NCBI GenBank assembly: GCA_024663395.1
Contig: JANFAH010000047.1
Coordinates: 1-64,000, forward strand
Direction of reading: 5' to 3'
Source: Pisolithus tinctorius
Taxonomy: Eukaryota; Basidiomycota; Agaricomycetes; Boletales; Pisolithaceae
DNA: 64,000 bases
The translations under genes were made by a program, and so were the position numbers. How positions within the stretch are numbered: the first letter of the stretch is position 1; each line of letters opens with the position of its first letter. This document shows, one piece after another, positions 10,308 to 23,063 of the stretch. A model generated the notes under the pieces. The model did no database searches, was not told the origin of the DNA, and saw only the letters and a list, made by a program, of their open reading frames with translations.

Positions 10308-13300
10308 TCACGAATGCGAAATGTCCACTAGACCACCTGTCTCCCTCAGTTGTTGTTCCCTTTCCCTGTTCCTTCTGACTACCTTCTCTATCTCACAACC
10401 CAATGCCCAGCACCACGCATTTCGTTCAACTTTGTTCCTCGTCTTGAAAACGACGGTCTTGAATTTAGCTGAAGGGGGCGGGACTTGACTTGCTTGACTA
10501 CCACCGGTGGAAGTCCGAGTTTTACGGTACCATAACATGAAAAGGACATCCTCTAGTGGTTCGTCCGCCTCAAGGCCGTCACAATATCGCCTTGGAGGAG
10601 TCGGATCACCATAATTAAGTTCTTCCCTAGGCAAAGCAAGAGTCGCAAGGTAGCCAGAATAAATGTATGCATCCAACAGACTGATATCGCGCCAATGCCG
10701 ACGGTGCAACGTTGAACTCCGTCTCACTTGGAATTGGATCAGATGCCCCGACACCAAGACCAATTGTGACATCCTGAAGAATTTAGTTGCCAAGTCAGGC
10801 CGGTCAAAACACAGCCAGCGACAATCACTAACTTGTATTGGCCCCTGAAGCCTCTTCTCATGAATACACGCCCACTTTTAATGACACTTTTGCAATCACT
10901 CAACGCGCACCAGCGATACATGGACGTTAAAGAAGGTAATGATGCTGCCAAGTCCCGCGGAGCTTCCGGTGGAGTAGAACCACCGTTATCATTGTTGCGT
11001 TTGGGCAGCCTCGGCGTTAGTTGCGGTCGTTGATTGATCACATCGGATATGTCGATCTCGAGCTTTGCATCCTCCTTATGTCGTTGCGTCCAATAAGTGA
11101 CAAGGGCTCGGAGCTTGTCGATCCACTCGCGGCAATTCCGAACTGAGTATGCCTGCCGAGGATAAGCAAAATAAGTGATGGCGGATGTCAACTGAGTTTA
11201 CCTCCAATCGTATCACGGGGCCAGAGACTAAAACAATTTCGAAAGAACGCTGTAGCCGCAGCTTCAGCGGGTCCCGCGCCTTCGCAAGACCCTCAACTCC
11301 ACCTTCATCTGCGTCGATCAATAGATCGCTGTCTTGTTCCCCTTGCTGCGCCTCCGGGAGCACAGCTCTCACACTTTGAATATTCCTGAGGTCCATAACA
11401 CCATAAGCAGAACGAATCTGAGTAACTCCTCTTTCGACCTCATCCCTGAAAATGCCCTCTGCATACTGATCGACATTCGTTAGACCGTCGACTATATGCG
11501 AGAGGTGCGTGCTCGGAGGTGCAGGTGGGTTTGCATCATTCGGAGAAAGCGCAAAGAGATTGCCGTCATGTGTTGAAACGTAGATGCGTTGTCTCTGGCC
11601 TTGCGTCTTGATACGATCAAGATAACCTTCGACGTCCGGTGGCTCTTCCATCCTCATTCCATCCGGTAGACGAATAAATTCTCGAAAATGGTCAACAGTC
11701 CGTATTTCGAGATGAGGTAATTTCCGGCCCTACTGTACCATTAGCTCCCCGCGCGCACAAAATACAGAACTGCCTAACCTGCTTGAGCGATAAACCGCAC
11801 AGGATTGACCATCGCCTGTCGTTACCTTGAACGTCTGTGGGCTGCCAGATCCACTCCAGTTGATCCTCTAGTCGCCAGGCTAACGCCAATCGTTTTCCCC
11901 CCTGTAAATCTTGTCTGATGGAATTCCAATCGAAAAAGACGATGCCAGGTACACCGCAGGCAGAAATCACCGACTGTCGCACTGTCTCAAGGATATTGTC
12001 GACGCTGAATACCTCATAAGCCCTGTCAAGGTTGGCAACGTCTCCTAAGGGGACACCGATCTTAAGATGGGTGTTAGTAGTAGGGTAACTAATCTCAATA
12101 GACGGTGGGATCCGACAGCGGAAGTGGCGCCTAAAGTAGTTGGGAGTTATGTTCACAAAACCTCGCTGACAGTCTCACCACAAATGCCAGAGCCAGTCTT
12201 CAGCTCTCGTGCGGCTCTTGACTTTGAAGATGAACACATTCGTGCCCTCTTTCAAGCCGAACAAGACTCTCGCCTTTAAGCGGGGATCATCAACTGGAAT
12301 CGGGGGGCAATGAACACAGAAGGTGAGGTCGGCAAAAGAATAGAGAGAAACATTTGTCCGCGAGGATGTCAGAGGAATCAGGAAAGCGAGTTTTTTGTGG
12401 CCGGTAAAGAACTCCCTTCCAGGAAGAGTCTGAAAGAACCATGTCAACATTGGCAAGTTATGCGGAAAATAATTACGAACATAATCATCGTATATTTCAA
12501 TTCTCAGACCCCTCCAGACGACCAAGAATTCAGCCCAACCTTCCTCATGGAACTTGGTTGTGTGACGATGCTCTACCTCATCGAAATCTCTCGGAAGGCC
12601 TTCCGTTGGCGTGTGACTAACCCTCACGAGCATGCGGTCTCTTACCGGGTCAGACAGTACCTGGATTCGTTAGAGCTCTATACTCACCGCGAAGTATTAC
12701 CTCATCGACCCCAAACTGCCTTGGTGAGGCAGATGTGGAATCAGCACTGCTCTCTACCACTTCATCTCTTGCAGGCGTAAGAACACCCTGTGGCCTCAGC
12801 GTGCCTTCTATTGGGAGGTCGTCCGCAACTTGGTCATCTGGATAATGAACTCTGGGATGGACGGTCTCATGTGCATTTCCGCGCTCAATAGCTGTTTCAG
12901 ACTGGATAGCCTCTCCACTGGGACGATCATCCTGTGCACCTAATGGTTCTGTTCTTGATACGGGTCTCTCCAACACTGAGGCTCCAGCACTTAACGCAGG
13001 AGCAGTGGCAGATGGCAGAAGCACAGAGCCGGAAGAATGGATATAATTACCAGACCCTTCAGGCGAAGGTGATAACGCCTGGTTTGAGTTCAGCGACTGC
13101 GAACGTGGACCTTCCGGAGTTGTTACATGCATGCTTGCAGCACTTAATGACGCGACTGCGGCCGGAACCTGATCAGGGGCCCGCGCTGCGGGTGCACTGC
13201 TCACCAGTGGAGTGTTTTTGTCAAGGATGTTTACTCCGAGAACGTTTCCGATCTCGAATGAGCATCCGGCCCAACGTGCTGGGTGGGCAGCTGTGCGTGA

Positions 13301-13591
13301 TTGACGCCGGAAAGGGCGGATCCATTCACTTTCCCTCCAACGTCTGACCAGTTCCGTCCGAACATCAACCCTTGTGTTGTCATTCCAGTCTTCTAGCTTG
13401 CCACCCTGGCGAACAAAAAAATGAATGGCGTGGTTGTCCATCGCTCTCGAAAGAGAACTATTTTCGTTATCGTCGGTTTCGCGTAGTATCGTTTCACCCA
13501 CACGGTCTGCCACAGAAAACATCTTCTCGGGCATAGGGCCGATGAAGAACCTGCGATAAGGACAGTGGTCTCCAGGGGGGTGTTGTGTCAT
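10308..13591 (-). CDS. Spo71-like protein with PH domains
   Basis: Six exons (12701-13591, 12179-12660, 11779-12130, 11202-11729, 10833-11152, 10308-10773) join in frame to about 1012 residues. The N-terminus has CPYRRFFIGPMPEKMFSVAD, the signature of the Spo7_2_N domain, and downstream segments such as EFLVVWRGLRIEIYDDYV and RIYVSTHDGNLFAL look like PH-domain strands, with typical WLWHLWRHF and REWIDKL ends. In budding yeast Spo71 is needed to extend the prospore membrane in meiosis; many filamentous fungi keep a homologue whose role is less clear, so a function in membrane or spore formation is inferred. Residues 110-290 are a Ser/Pro-rich linker. Intron 1 is only 40 bases (12661-12700). 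Confidence 0.85.
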
Positions 13592-13953
13592 CCTCGTGCT
13601 TGGACACTACGGAATTGGATCAGGTGCAACCAAGTCTCCAAGACAGCAAAGACTACCTCTGTCATAAAATGTTATCCCGCGGAGGGGATGCTGCAGACAA
13701 CAGTTAGATCAGAGCCAGCAGCCAAGTCTCCTCTCCACAGTGAATATCGCGCCACGTGGAACTGACATCAAACCCTAACCTCACGCTAGGGGCTCACAGA
13801 GTCTGCTTCGCATGTCTATCTATTAGTTGACGACTCCCAATGGCTATTCGACAGCTAAGTAGAATATGATTACAGGCATTATATAGAGTGGGGATGCTCG
13901 GTAAATATTATCCAGTTGAATGGTCAAGTGATAGTGATGAAACTTCATGAGGG

Positions 13954-15624
13954 CTACTTTTGTTCCGACTTGTCAACCCTGGGGTCCTTGGCCTGATGCA
14001 AAAGCTTGTGCGATTCCGCAACGTATTCCTCAGCCTCTGATCTCTCAAACCTACCACATTGATTAACACGGCTGATGAGCCAGAAGAAATGGCTTCCTCA
14101 CCCTAGTTTTTTGCCCTTGACATGCATGTCCGGTTCACGGAGGGCAAAAGGGTTGACGTCCGTTTTGGGGTTCAGATTGGCCAGGCTATGATTGATGAAC
14201 CGGTGTGTTGACTCATCGGAGCGGACGGCATATATGACGTCCAGAAGCTTGCGTCATTCGGCAGCCGCCAGTAATCTTTGGCGATCTCGGGCGCAGGCAT
14301 GTCGGCCCATTCTGGTAAGTGCCCCAGCTTCCATTTCCTGTATGCATCGTGTACTTCGTACAGGGTGTGACTATTTGTCAATATGATTAATAAGTGAGGT
14401 ACTCACTAAGTCAAGACAGCCTCTTCCTCCAAATAGCCAACGAAGCGATGGCACGTCTTGGGTAATATCAAGTACGAGAGAACTAGGCGATATTCGTATC
14501 AGAAAGCCCGAATGACACTAGGATATCAACTTACAGAACAGATTCGAGAATACACCCTAGTGCGCCAAGTACCATAGCACGGAAACCATATAGAGGGCTT
14601 CTTGAGAGCCATAACGTCCTTCACGTGGTTGCCACATCAGAATCTGATGGAATAACCCGACGCAACCCACTCCACATCAAGTGCATTCTTTCATTTTCTG
14701 CGTCTTCTAGAAGTGTGTGAATCCACCCAGAGTCTCGGCGCTGAGGGCCCGCAGTAAGAATTACGCTTTAGCTATTGTACATGATGCTTACCATTGACCT
14801 GAGACTCGTCAGATGTCTCAACATAGCCGCAACCATGCCTGGTACGCCAGCTATTGTTTCAAGGAACAGGATCCGCTTTACAATGCCATGAGTCTGGTTC
14901 GACCAAATAAGGTTTACGGATTCGTAACATACCATCAACCACGCCTGTTCTGTGAGGACATATCCCCCGCGCCTTAGTTCTTCCAACGACATACTGCCAC
15001 TGTTCGGGGGTAATGGTTTATGTTTATACCCAGAGGCGAGGTCGAAACCCCATCTACACGATCGATCAGAACGGCGGCGGTAAATCGAGCAGTGTGCAAC
15101 CTACCTGCATAGTTTGACCAGGTTAAGAGCGAGTTTGTCCGAAAAACGTTTCGGGTTGGCGATGAAGAACCTGTAATTGACCATGAGGTGTCTCGCAACA
15201 CGTTTCATCTCACAACTTTCCTCAACAGCTTTGAGTTCCTCTGGGTATACACAGGGTGGAACAGCACCAGTCCCCGTGAACAGCAGGAGGAACTGTGGTA
15301 GCCTTTTCAGTGTCCTCTATTGCACCCTTCTTTGATAACGCAAGGTCTTCTACCATTGCCCGAAGCATTAGCAAAGGCTATAACCAAGGCCAACACAAAC
15401 GAACCTGGATGCGGTCCTTCGGAACCAGTGCTTACACTGTCCCTCTGTGCCCTACTCAACGAGTTCTGGTTGACTGTTGCGGTATGGAGCTGTGCTCCGA
15501 GTCGGTATGCAAATACAGCATAACGGTTAGGGGCTCTTCTTGACTCGGCGATAGCAGAGCGCAAAATTAATGGATACGGGTGACCAACAGAACGGAGGGC
15601 GGTAGTTTTCAGCAACGCGGACAT
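13954..15624 (-). pseudogene. aox1: Alternative oxidase pseudogene
   Basis: Almost every segment of a fungal mitochondrial alternative oxidase can be read on the minus strand in order: a presequence starting at 15624 (MSALLKTTALRSVGHP), PPAVHGDW, a PVYTPEELKAV-like piece, LASGYKHKPLPPNSGSMSLE, RILFLETIAGVPGMVAAMLR, the iron-ligand helix LLEDAENERMHLM, CHRFVGYLEEEAV, PAPEIAKDYWRLPNDAS, RSDESTHRFINHSL, and a C-terminus ending at 13954-13956. The pieces lie in different frames. I count about seven one-base insertions or deletions within exons, mostly in short runs, and the donor of the intron near 15218 reads GA where GT is expected. The diiron ligands are still present, so decay is recent. Alternative oxidase passes electrons from ubiquinol to oxygen; this copy cannot make a full protein as written. 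Confidence 0.88.
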
Positions 15625-17900
15625 GATGATGTAGACGAAGTAAACAACTGCAATAGACGCCATTCGCCACCGCACAAACATAGCCCATTTATGCTGACTG
15701 AGCACCCGTCCAATCCCGATATCATCCGAAATGGGCCGTTCCGACAGCCCTAATCAGCAGTCGTCTCACAAGCTTGTATAAAGCCTCTTATTACGCCGGC
15801 AACAGTGAGCGGGTCCCAGTTTCCCATCACCTATGACGACGGCCACCGGTACTGATAGAGTCGCCGCACTGATGGACCAATCGTGGCGCTCTGCCCTATT
15901 AGTCACCAATCAGCATCCATATATGGAAGGTCTACAAGAACAAGAACATTATTGTATTTCCTGTCCATAGTAGTGAGTAGTGGCGTAAATACCGACGGTC
16001 CGACAACGCAAACTTGTCTCAGATTAGTACGTCTTACAATTGCGATCAGGGATGATATCAATCTGGTAACTTTTTTTATTACCTGCAGCCTCGTGTTGTG
16101 GGCCCCTTGCAACATGATAGGGTGGCGATGGGCGCGCGCATGTTGATGATGACGGTATGTTTAGATACCCAGTTTGTCTCGTATCGGGCGCAGTCATGGA
16201 AAATGGAACACGCGCATCAAAATGGAAGCTTGTTGACGCACAGGGAGGGCGGGACTAGAAGCTGTGGTCCCTGAAGCCGTTATACCACCAAATAAATATC
16301 AGCGACGTTCCGTCATAGCTCACGCGTGTGCTACGGGGAGGTGGTCATTACCAGTATTATCTTGATTCCATACTGAAAGAAGCTATATAGATTATTAAGG
16401 AAAATACATCCACAGGAAGCGGAGTCGTCCACGATCGGCCAAAGTTACATGCTACGGTCTGGATCTTGAAGTAGGGTCAGTGGCGAAGGTGGGGCAGATA
16501 TGAATGGAAACAGGAGGCGTCATCTTTGAGGACGTTGGCAACGAGAATATGCTCCGTCGTCCTGCCAAAGAGGGAAGTGGTTAGCGCTCGCGTTCACCTG
16601 ACGTCTTGTCCTCTATTGGTAAACCTTGGCAACTGGGTTTCGGGTATGATGGAGCGACACAGCGTCGGTGAGAACGTCAGCCCCACCTTCATTATATTGC
16701 GGTGGGAGAGAAGGAGAGCAACGGTGGCGCCAGGGAGGTACAAACCAAGCACTTGGGAGTTTATGGGATCGTAAGGCAGGGACAGAGTTCATTACCGGAC
16801 TTCAAGCACGCAGAGCGCCATATGCAAAATACCGCTAACAGGTACGTTCCTTGCCATATGTTGTTTGCGGCACATGATCGTCCCATCAGAGCATGTTGAT
16901 GTTCGCTTGCCAGACATGGGACTTCGGATGACACAATTGTACAGTGACACTGAAACATGAGATTTTCATGTCCGAGGTAGAGGGTGAAGAGGTCAATACC
17001 GAAGAACCATCATCTGACGAGAGGGGTGGGCAGCGCATCGAGGAGGGAGGATCGCGAACGGAAACTTTGCATCCGCTAAGATGGCATGTCAGGCGCAGCA
17101 ACCAGTACGGCGTTGGATCGTTGTCCGCCGGCGTGCGAAGAGGGAAGATTAATTGCACACGGCAGCCTCCTGCGGAGAACATGCTTCCAAAGCACGGTGC
17201 TTTCAACGAGGCATCGGAGACGCGATGTGATCAAAGGGGGCAACTGCACAGGATTCGTGCACTAATTACGCACGCGATACTGACCAAACATCTGGTGGCC
17301 ATAGGGCAATGCCTGCAGGGTGTCACCGGGGAGTAAACATCTTTGTCGATAATGATAGGTAGTGGTGGAAGGGTGCCCGGCATTATTGCATGATCTATAG
17401 TGAAGATCTCGCCTCCAGTGCATCTGAGAACGAGAAGTTGCATTTAGTTTGGGTGCACAGGACAGACAATCCAGGTGGCGTAACGGCCAGCCGGCTCCGT
17501 TGCATGCTACGTATGACACTGGCGATTGCATGGATAACTTTGGGAACTGTGGACGGTTTCAACGTGTTCATGGATCCCTGGCCGATGTCAGTTGTTGAAT
17601 AAGGCGGCTCGATAGAGTATAAGGACGACAGACGCTCGTGCTGGGTTGGTCCCCCATGATGTGCATGCACGCGAGGGTGCTCTGATACGACAAAAACCAC
17701 ATATTAGCTCTGCCATTTCGACAGCCGACAGACTACAGACATATAAAAAGTGAACTCAGTCTTCGCTGGAACATCTCTTCTTCCACACCTTCACGCTGGA
17801 AAGCGCAGGCAGATGCGTCACACCGATGGAGAACGTCGGCCAGGTACAGTAGCACGCTCGTCTATCCTTCTCCGACCTCACGCACCCACGATGCACCCGA
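15625..17900. other. 2.3 kb without a supportable gene
   Basis: Stretch between the alternative oxidase pseudogene and the CENP-B-like gene. Frames of up to 130 codons occur (for example 16944-17336 plus, 17395-17700 minus) but they overlap on both strands, have no recognisable motif and do not connect through splice sites. Base composition is mixed, with no long simple repeat. It may hold further gene remains that I cannot identify. Confidence 0.45.
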
Positions 17901-18064
17901 TAATCACCCCGTAAACGCGTCCTCTTCGTGGTTGCAAAAGCCACAAGCCCTCTGCCGGCTCCCCCGGTGCTCATAATCAGCCCTCCCCCGTCTACCCCGT
18001 AGTTGACCGCTCAGCCGATCACGAACACTATGCTTCTCCGCCTGCGTCTGCTTCATATGGATCC

Positions 18065-19958
18065 ATGCACTCCGCTGCTGACCAGTTTTCCAATTATCCC
18101 CAGTCCCCTAGCGTTCGTACCACGGACGAGGCACATCCCCTAGCAGGCATGAACCTTGCCCCCCAGGTGTCGGGTAGCATCGGACCCGACCGAGTGACGC
18201 GTCGGCAAACGCGCACACACTCGTCGCTTCATCTTGGAATAAGGAGAGACCGCCCCTCGCAAGCAGACGTCCAAAATGGGCAACAAGACGGCGATGCTGA
18301 GGTCCGTCCTTAGTGTGGCATGGCATCCTATGGTTATTTGGAATACTGATCACCTTCGCACAGCAACCCACCTACTTCATGTCCCCAGCCAGTGCCATTT
18401 CCAGGCCACAGGACGCCAACCCATTGCCCCGACTCTGCTCGTTATCCGCAACAGCCGGACCGCAACTCTATGTACTCTATTCCCTCTGGCGGTGGCAATG
18501 GCGGCATGCCTCTACAATCACCTCGTTATCTGCCGACCCCTGTTTCGGGTTCACCGTACTCTCCATTCTCCCTCTTCCCTGCACACTCACGTTCCGCCTC
18601 ATCATATTCAACGTCTAATCCGCGTTCCACTTCTCCGGCACTGAGTGCCGCATCGGCTTTGACTTCCATATCGTCTTCCAATTCTACACCTAATACACAA
18701 ACATTTGCGGCATACCCGCTTCCATCGCCTCCAGTTGGACCCGTCGCACAACGGGCGAAACAACGCAAGCAACGTCTCTTTAACGTGGATCGCAAGGCTA
18801 TATGTGTGTACCATCAAGAAAACCCAAACGCAAGACAGGAGGATATTGCCGCTCGTTATGGTGTAGAGCGTAGTACCATTAGCAAGATCCTAAAACACAA
18901 GACAAAATGGATGAACGTCCCAGAGGACGACGACATGCGTGTCGCTAAACACCGGTGAGCCGGGCATTGACCTCCGTCTGTATTGCGCCTGATTAATTTC
19001 CCCCCCCTTCAGGCCATCGAAGTTCCCTGAGGTCGAGGAAGAGCTAGTGAATTGGCTCGTCCAAATGAAGCAGCAGAACACCCTGCTCACGGATGCGCTC
19101 ATCCGCAACAAGGCCAAAGAGACCGCCAGAAATTTGCAGATCCCCGAAGAGAGATTCAAGGCTAGTTCCGGATGGGTGGAAAATTTCAAGCATCGCCATA
19201 ACATTCGGAAAGGCGTATGGCTAGGCTACAGCAAGGTTCTTCACCCAACTCGCGGTATCGGCGCCACCCATCTCAGGAAGGGCAGTAACGAGAATGCCTT
19301 ATCTCCCCTCAATCCCGCGTTCGAGTCACGGTCAGAAACATTGGCTCGCCGTGAGTCTACGAACACGGGGGACGAGGATGATATGGAATCCGAAGATGAC
19401 CAGGATCTCGACGCTTCGCAAAGCCATCAACCTGTTCCAGGTTCCTCCCACTCTCAGCAGGCAGAGGCATCGGCTTCCCATCACCCTCTTCCCCCTATTT
19501 GGACCATGCATCACGAACCGCTTTCATCGAACGAAACGCCGATCTCCGCCTCTGGGTCACAGCCATGCGTCGTTCCCCAACACCCGTTCTCATCACACGA
19601 AGATCAGCACCCGGACGCTGTGGTCACAAACGTGCATCAGAATCCACTTCCATTGCCTGCACAGCAACATATGCCGGTGTCACAGTCGCAGCAGGACGTC
19701 CAATTATCTAGTCATGGGGATGCGCCTACGACATACCCCGCGCCGGTCGTTGTATACCAAATAGCACCCATCACCTCTTCGGGAAGTACTATTCCCGATA
19801 TTACGGAGGCAGAGGAAGCGATCAACAAGGTTATCCACTTTGTGGACTCGCAGTCCCCTGGCATCCTTAACCAGGATGAAAGAGATATGCTTACACAAAT
19901 CAAGAATGCGCTCTTCCAGGCGGCGAGCGGCGTTCCATACGTGCGGGAACGCAGATGA
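18065..19958 (+). CDS. CENP-B-type HTH DNA-binding protein (Abp1/Cbh-like)
   Basis: Exons 18065-18301, 18389-18954 and 19013-19958 give about 582 residues. Two DNA-binding helices are visible: a psq/CENP-B N type HTH (RKAICVYHQENPNARQEDIA, then RYGVERSTISKILKHK) and a CENPB_HTH/Tc5 domain (VEEELVNWLVQMKQQN to FKASSGWVENFKHRHNIRKG). No DDE transposase domain follows; the C-terminal 270 residues are Ser/His/Gln/Pro rich. This is the layout of domesticated pogo-like proteins such as fission yeast Abp1 and Cbh1, which bind centromeres and silence retroelements, though many basidiomycete members are unstudied. The same frame is open upstream to about 17915 (AHNQPSPVYPVVDRSADHEH), so the true start may lie in an unseen upstream exon. 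The first intron has a weak donor (GTCCGT). Confidence 0.75.
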
Positions 19959-20849
19959 AGGCGTCTTTACCGCGATCGGATATTTCGCTTGGTCCCCCCA
20001 CGAGACTTGGTTTGGTTAGCATCCTCTGCGAGCGGCAGTGATTTTTACAACACACGAAAAAAAAAAAGGTTTCCACGTGATTCCTACTGTATCATTTCCA
20101 CGATTCCTCTGGTAACGTCTGTTTTACGTCGTCTCACTTGCATATGCAATCCGCGCACTCCTGCATGATGATCGCATTTTTTTTTCTTTCACTATCCCAG
20201 CATCCAATATCACATTAGCATGAGACGTGATCCTCACTTTTTTTTTTCTTTGCATTCCCCCCATGATAATCCTTCTACGTAGCTGCTACCTACCACTCAA
20301 TTTTATCATCGCCCGATATCCTATAGTTGTTCCCATGTTCGTTTTGTTTGTGACCTGCACACAGCATCACTCGTCACTCATGGACCTTCCTTTCCACCGG
20401 TGTACGCACTACCTACGAACCCACACTCGAGTCGCAGCTGTCTCATATCCGTTTAGTACTTTAATTCATTCTGAGCACAGGCCCCGGGGTGAGGTGCTCC
20501 CGAATAACATAGGGTTACATGGAGGATACACAGACGGGCAAGACTTCTTCCTGCCACGCTCGGTATAGAGTGGATCGTGGGTAGATACAGATCAGGATAT
20601 AGATAAGCGGGGATCTGCCCGCCTGCTGCCGGATGAAGGTTTTTTTCTTCTCTCTGGACAGGCAAGCGGACCGTTCGGTGGTAGGGTCGGTTGAGAGCAC
20701 GAGGGGCAGTCCCTGCATGACGCTAATCCGGGACAATACCCACGTCAGCGAACGGGTGACTATCTGCCAGGGGATTGCTCTCAGGATCGGTGAAATGAAT
20801 GAACTTTATGTTGTGGTGTGGACGAAACGATTACGCAAAGGCAGTGCGA
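19959..20849. other. 0.9 kb intergenic, A/T runs
   Basis: Between convergent genes. It holds several A and T runs (for example A11 near 20057, T9 near 20178 and 20238) of the kind found in 3' untranslated regions. No coding segment is supported. Confidence 0.5.
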
Positions 20850-21333
20850 TCAATGCTTCGCGTTCTTGGATCCTTTGGAAGAATCCCTGTGGCAAAATAT
20901 AAATTACAACAAGAACGGATACATTCCAAAACGTGTAAGGCTTGTTTTGTGTAGCTGTGTACACGGAAGAGGAGAAGAAAAAGGAAACAAACATACGGTT
21001 GTTGTTCCGCAGCGGTGCTTTTCATGATAGTAAGTTTTCCAGAAGATGCAGCAGTAGCCATCTGCTGTTCAATCGATCGAGTGTGTTTGGCTGTGAGGGC
21101 CTGCGCAGAGAGACGTTCAATACATTCGGCACGTCCATTAACGATGATGATGATAGCAACTACGATCGTTATGTCCAAATCCTTCGGGCTCACCTTTCGG
21201 GCTGCTGCTTCTTTGACAAGGGCTGGTTTTTTGGGTGGTTGTACTCGCCTTCCTTTCTTTGGTTGCGATGCTTTTGATGGTTTTTGGATGACGAGGCTTT
21301 GCTTTGCAGCCCCTTCGTCTTGCCTTGTACCAT
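20850..21333 (-). CDS. UPF0390-family small basic protein, frameshifted as written
   Basis: Starts MVQGKTKGLQSKASSSK at 21333, the usual opening of the UPF0390 (DUF2462, human C19orf53/LYDG10) family. The family core PKKGRRVQPPKKPALVKEAA follows, but one frame over: a run of five A near 21282-21286 appears one base short. After an intron the next exon reads ALTAKHTRSIEQQMATAASS, and a last small exon (to 20850) can add DSSKGSKNAKH and a stop. These proteins are about 90-110 residues, strongly basic and probably nucleolar; their role is unknown. Either the gene is newly broken or the run is mis-called. The start lies 172 bases from that of the NDUFA9-like gene on the other strand. Confidence 0.7.
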
Positions 21334-21505
21334 GTCTGCCTAGTGTCCCCAGGCAGGCACGATGATGGAAGGCTGGCAATACGGGCTATTACCAAATTTG
21401 GCAAATAAATTGCCGACGGTAATCGGGACTTTCCGGTGTCCGTGGGAACTTTGACTGGCTGTGTGGGTCGGCGGTTTCTGGCATCACCGAAGGTTGTGTT
21501 GCTTG
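21334..21505. promoter_or_regulatory. Short shared promoter region of two divergent genes
   Basis: Only 172 bases separate the start codons of the UPF0390 gene (minus) and the NDUFA9-like gene (plus), so the promoters and leaders of both must overlap here. No TATA box is evident. Confidence 0.5.
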
Positions 21506-23063
21506 ATGTTGGCCAAACCTCAGCTGTTGCGCGTCCAGCGTTCGGCCGTCGTCCAGAGCAAGGTAGGTGTCGAACTGGTGTTTCGTGTATGACAATTCCT
21601 TCTCAGCAGGTTGTCTTTCCGTAGCGTGCTCTGCATGACCTCGTTACTCTACCTGGTCAAAAACCAGTCATCTCATACGGTCCTCCTGGCTACAGCGCCG
21701 TGAGTGGCCATGTCGTCACAGTCTTTGGCTGCACCGGTTTTCTCGGAAGATACCTTGTGTCCAAGCTCGGTGCGCCGCAATCAGCAACTATGCCCCCCAA
21801 TTCGTCTGACTCACTTACGCCCTTCCTCTTGTGACAGCACGGATGGGTACCCAAGTCATCGTTCCATATCGTGATGAGGACGAAAAGCGGCACTTAAAGC
21901 CGATGGGTGATTTGGGACAGATTGTCTCCATGGTACCAACTCATTTTGCTAATGGGAGGTCCACTAATTTGTTTGTTTGTTATGCCTCTCCCCCTCTCTA
22001 TCTGTAGGAATGGGATATCCGGAATGAAGGGCAGATAGCGGAGTGCCTTAGGCATTCTGACATCGTCTACAACCTTGTCGGACGTGATTATGAGACAAAG
22101 TAATGTTTTCTCTTCATCTTCTTGGTTGTCAAGTCACCCATGGAACCGTTTCATCTTGTTCGGATCACAGGAACTTTAAGTTCGCGGATGTCCATGTGAC
22201 TGGTGCGGAGAGAATAGCGAAGGTTGCCGCCGATCATGGCGTCCAGCGCCTTGTTCATGTTTCCCACTTGAATGCTTCTGCAACGTCAACTTCTGAATAC
22301 TATCGCACTAAAGCAGAGGGCGAAGAACGGGTGAGAAGTGTCTTCCCCAACGCCACCGTAGTCAGGCCAGCGACCATGTTCGGCTACGAGGACAAGCTGT
22401 TGAACAATATGGCTAGTGAGTGTCCCATGACTCGGTGCGCGCGTCCCGGGTTCTAAACCTTGTCCGTAGCCTGGCCCATTTGGTGGAAGCTGAACTTCGG
22501 AGAGACGAAAATAAGACCGGTACACGTAAGAGTTGACTTCATTTGTCAGTCAAGCTTGATAATGAAACCATTTTGGATGTTATTTGTAGGTTATTGATGT
22601 CGCACAAGCGTTGGCGAATCTGATGTCGACTTCGCAACTCACGCGCACAGTGTCACTACCTGGGCCGAGTACGCTGACTTACGAGTATTTGTTGGAGCTT
22701 GTCGCGTCCGTGACGTACCGAGCACCTTCGCGTGCGCCTGTTGTTCCGAAGCCGATCGCGTTAGCGGTTGCCAGGGCAGCACAAATGGCATGGTGGCCGC
22801 TCATCAACCCCGATGAAGTGGAGAGGAGGTTCATCGATGACGCGAATGTTCCGGGCGATTGGAACGTGGTTGGCGTGTGTCCTGACGAGGTGGAGAATCA
22901 CGCTATCACCTACCTTCGAAGATATCGACTCGCGTACGTATATTTTGTTGACGGGGATTCGTCCTGTGTTCTTTTTTTGTGGTCTGACATGCCAATTGGA
23001 ATTGTTTGATGATACAGAAAAGATTACCCTCGCCCGGTACTATTCCCCGCGCGGCCAACTTAG
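21506..23063 (+). CDS. NDUFA9-like 40-kDa subunit of mitochondrial complex I
   Basis: Eight exons (21506-21562, 21625-21769, 21838-21932, 22008-22099, 22171-22415, 22470-22525, 22590-22933, 23018-23063) join in frame to 359 residues. It is an atypical short-chain dehydrogenase: the Rossmann motif VFGCTGFLGRYLVSKL, then SDIVYNLVGRDYETKNF, RLVHVSHLNASATSTSEYYR with a YxxxK (YYRTK), and VVRPATMFGYEDKLLN, all in the order of NDUFA9/NUEM, which holds a tightly bound NADPH at the base of the peripheral arm of NADH:ubiquinone oxidoreductase. The first exon is a short presequence (MLAKPQLLRVQRSAVVQSK). The protein ends DYPRPVLFPARPT. All splice sites are GT-AG and no frame break is seen. Confidence 0.93.
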
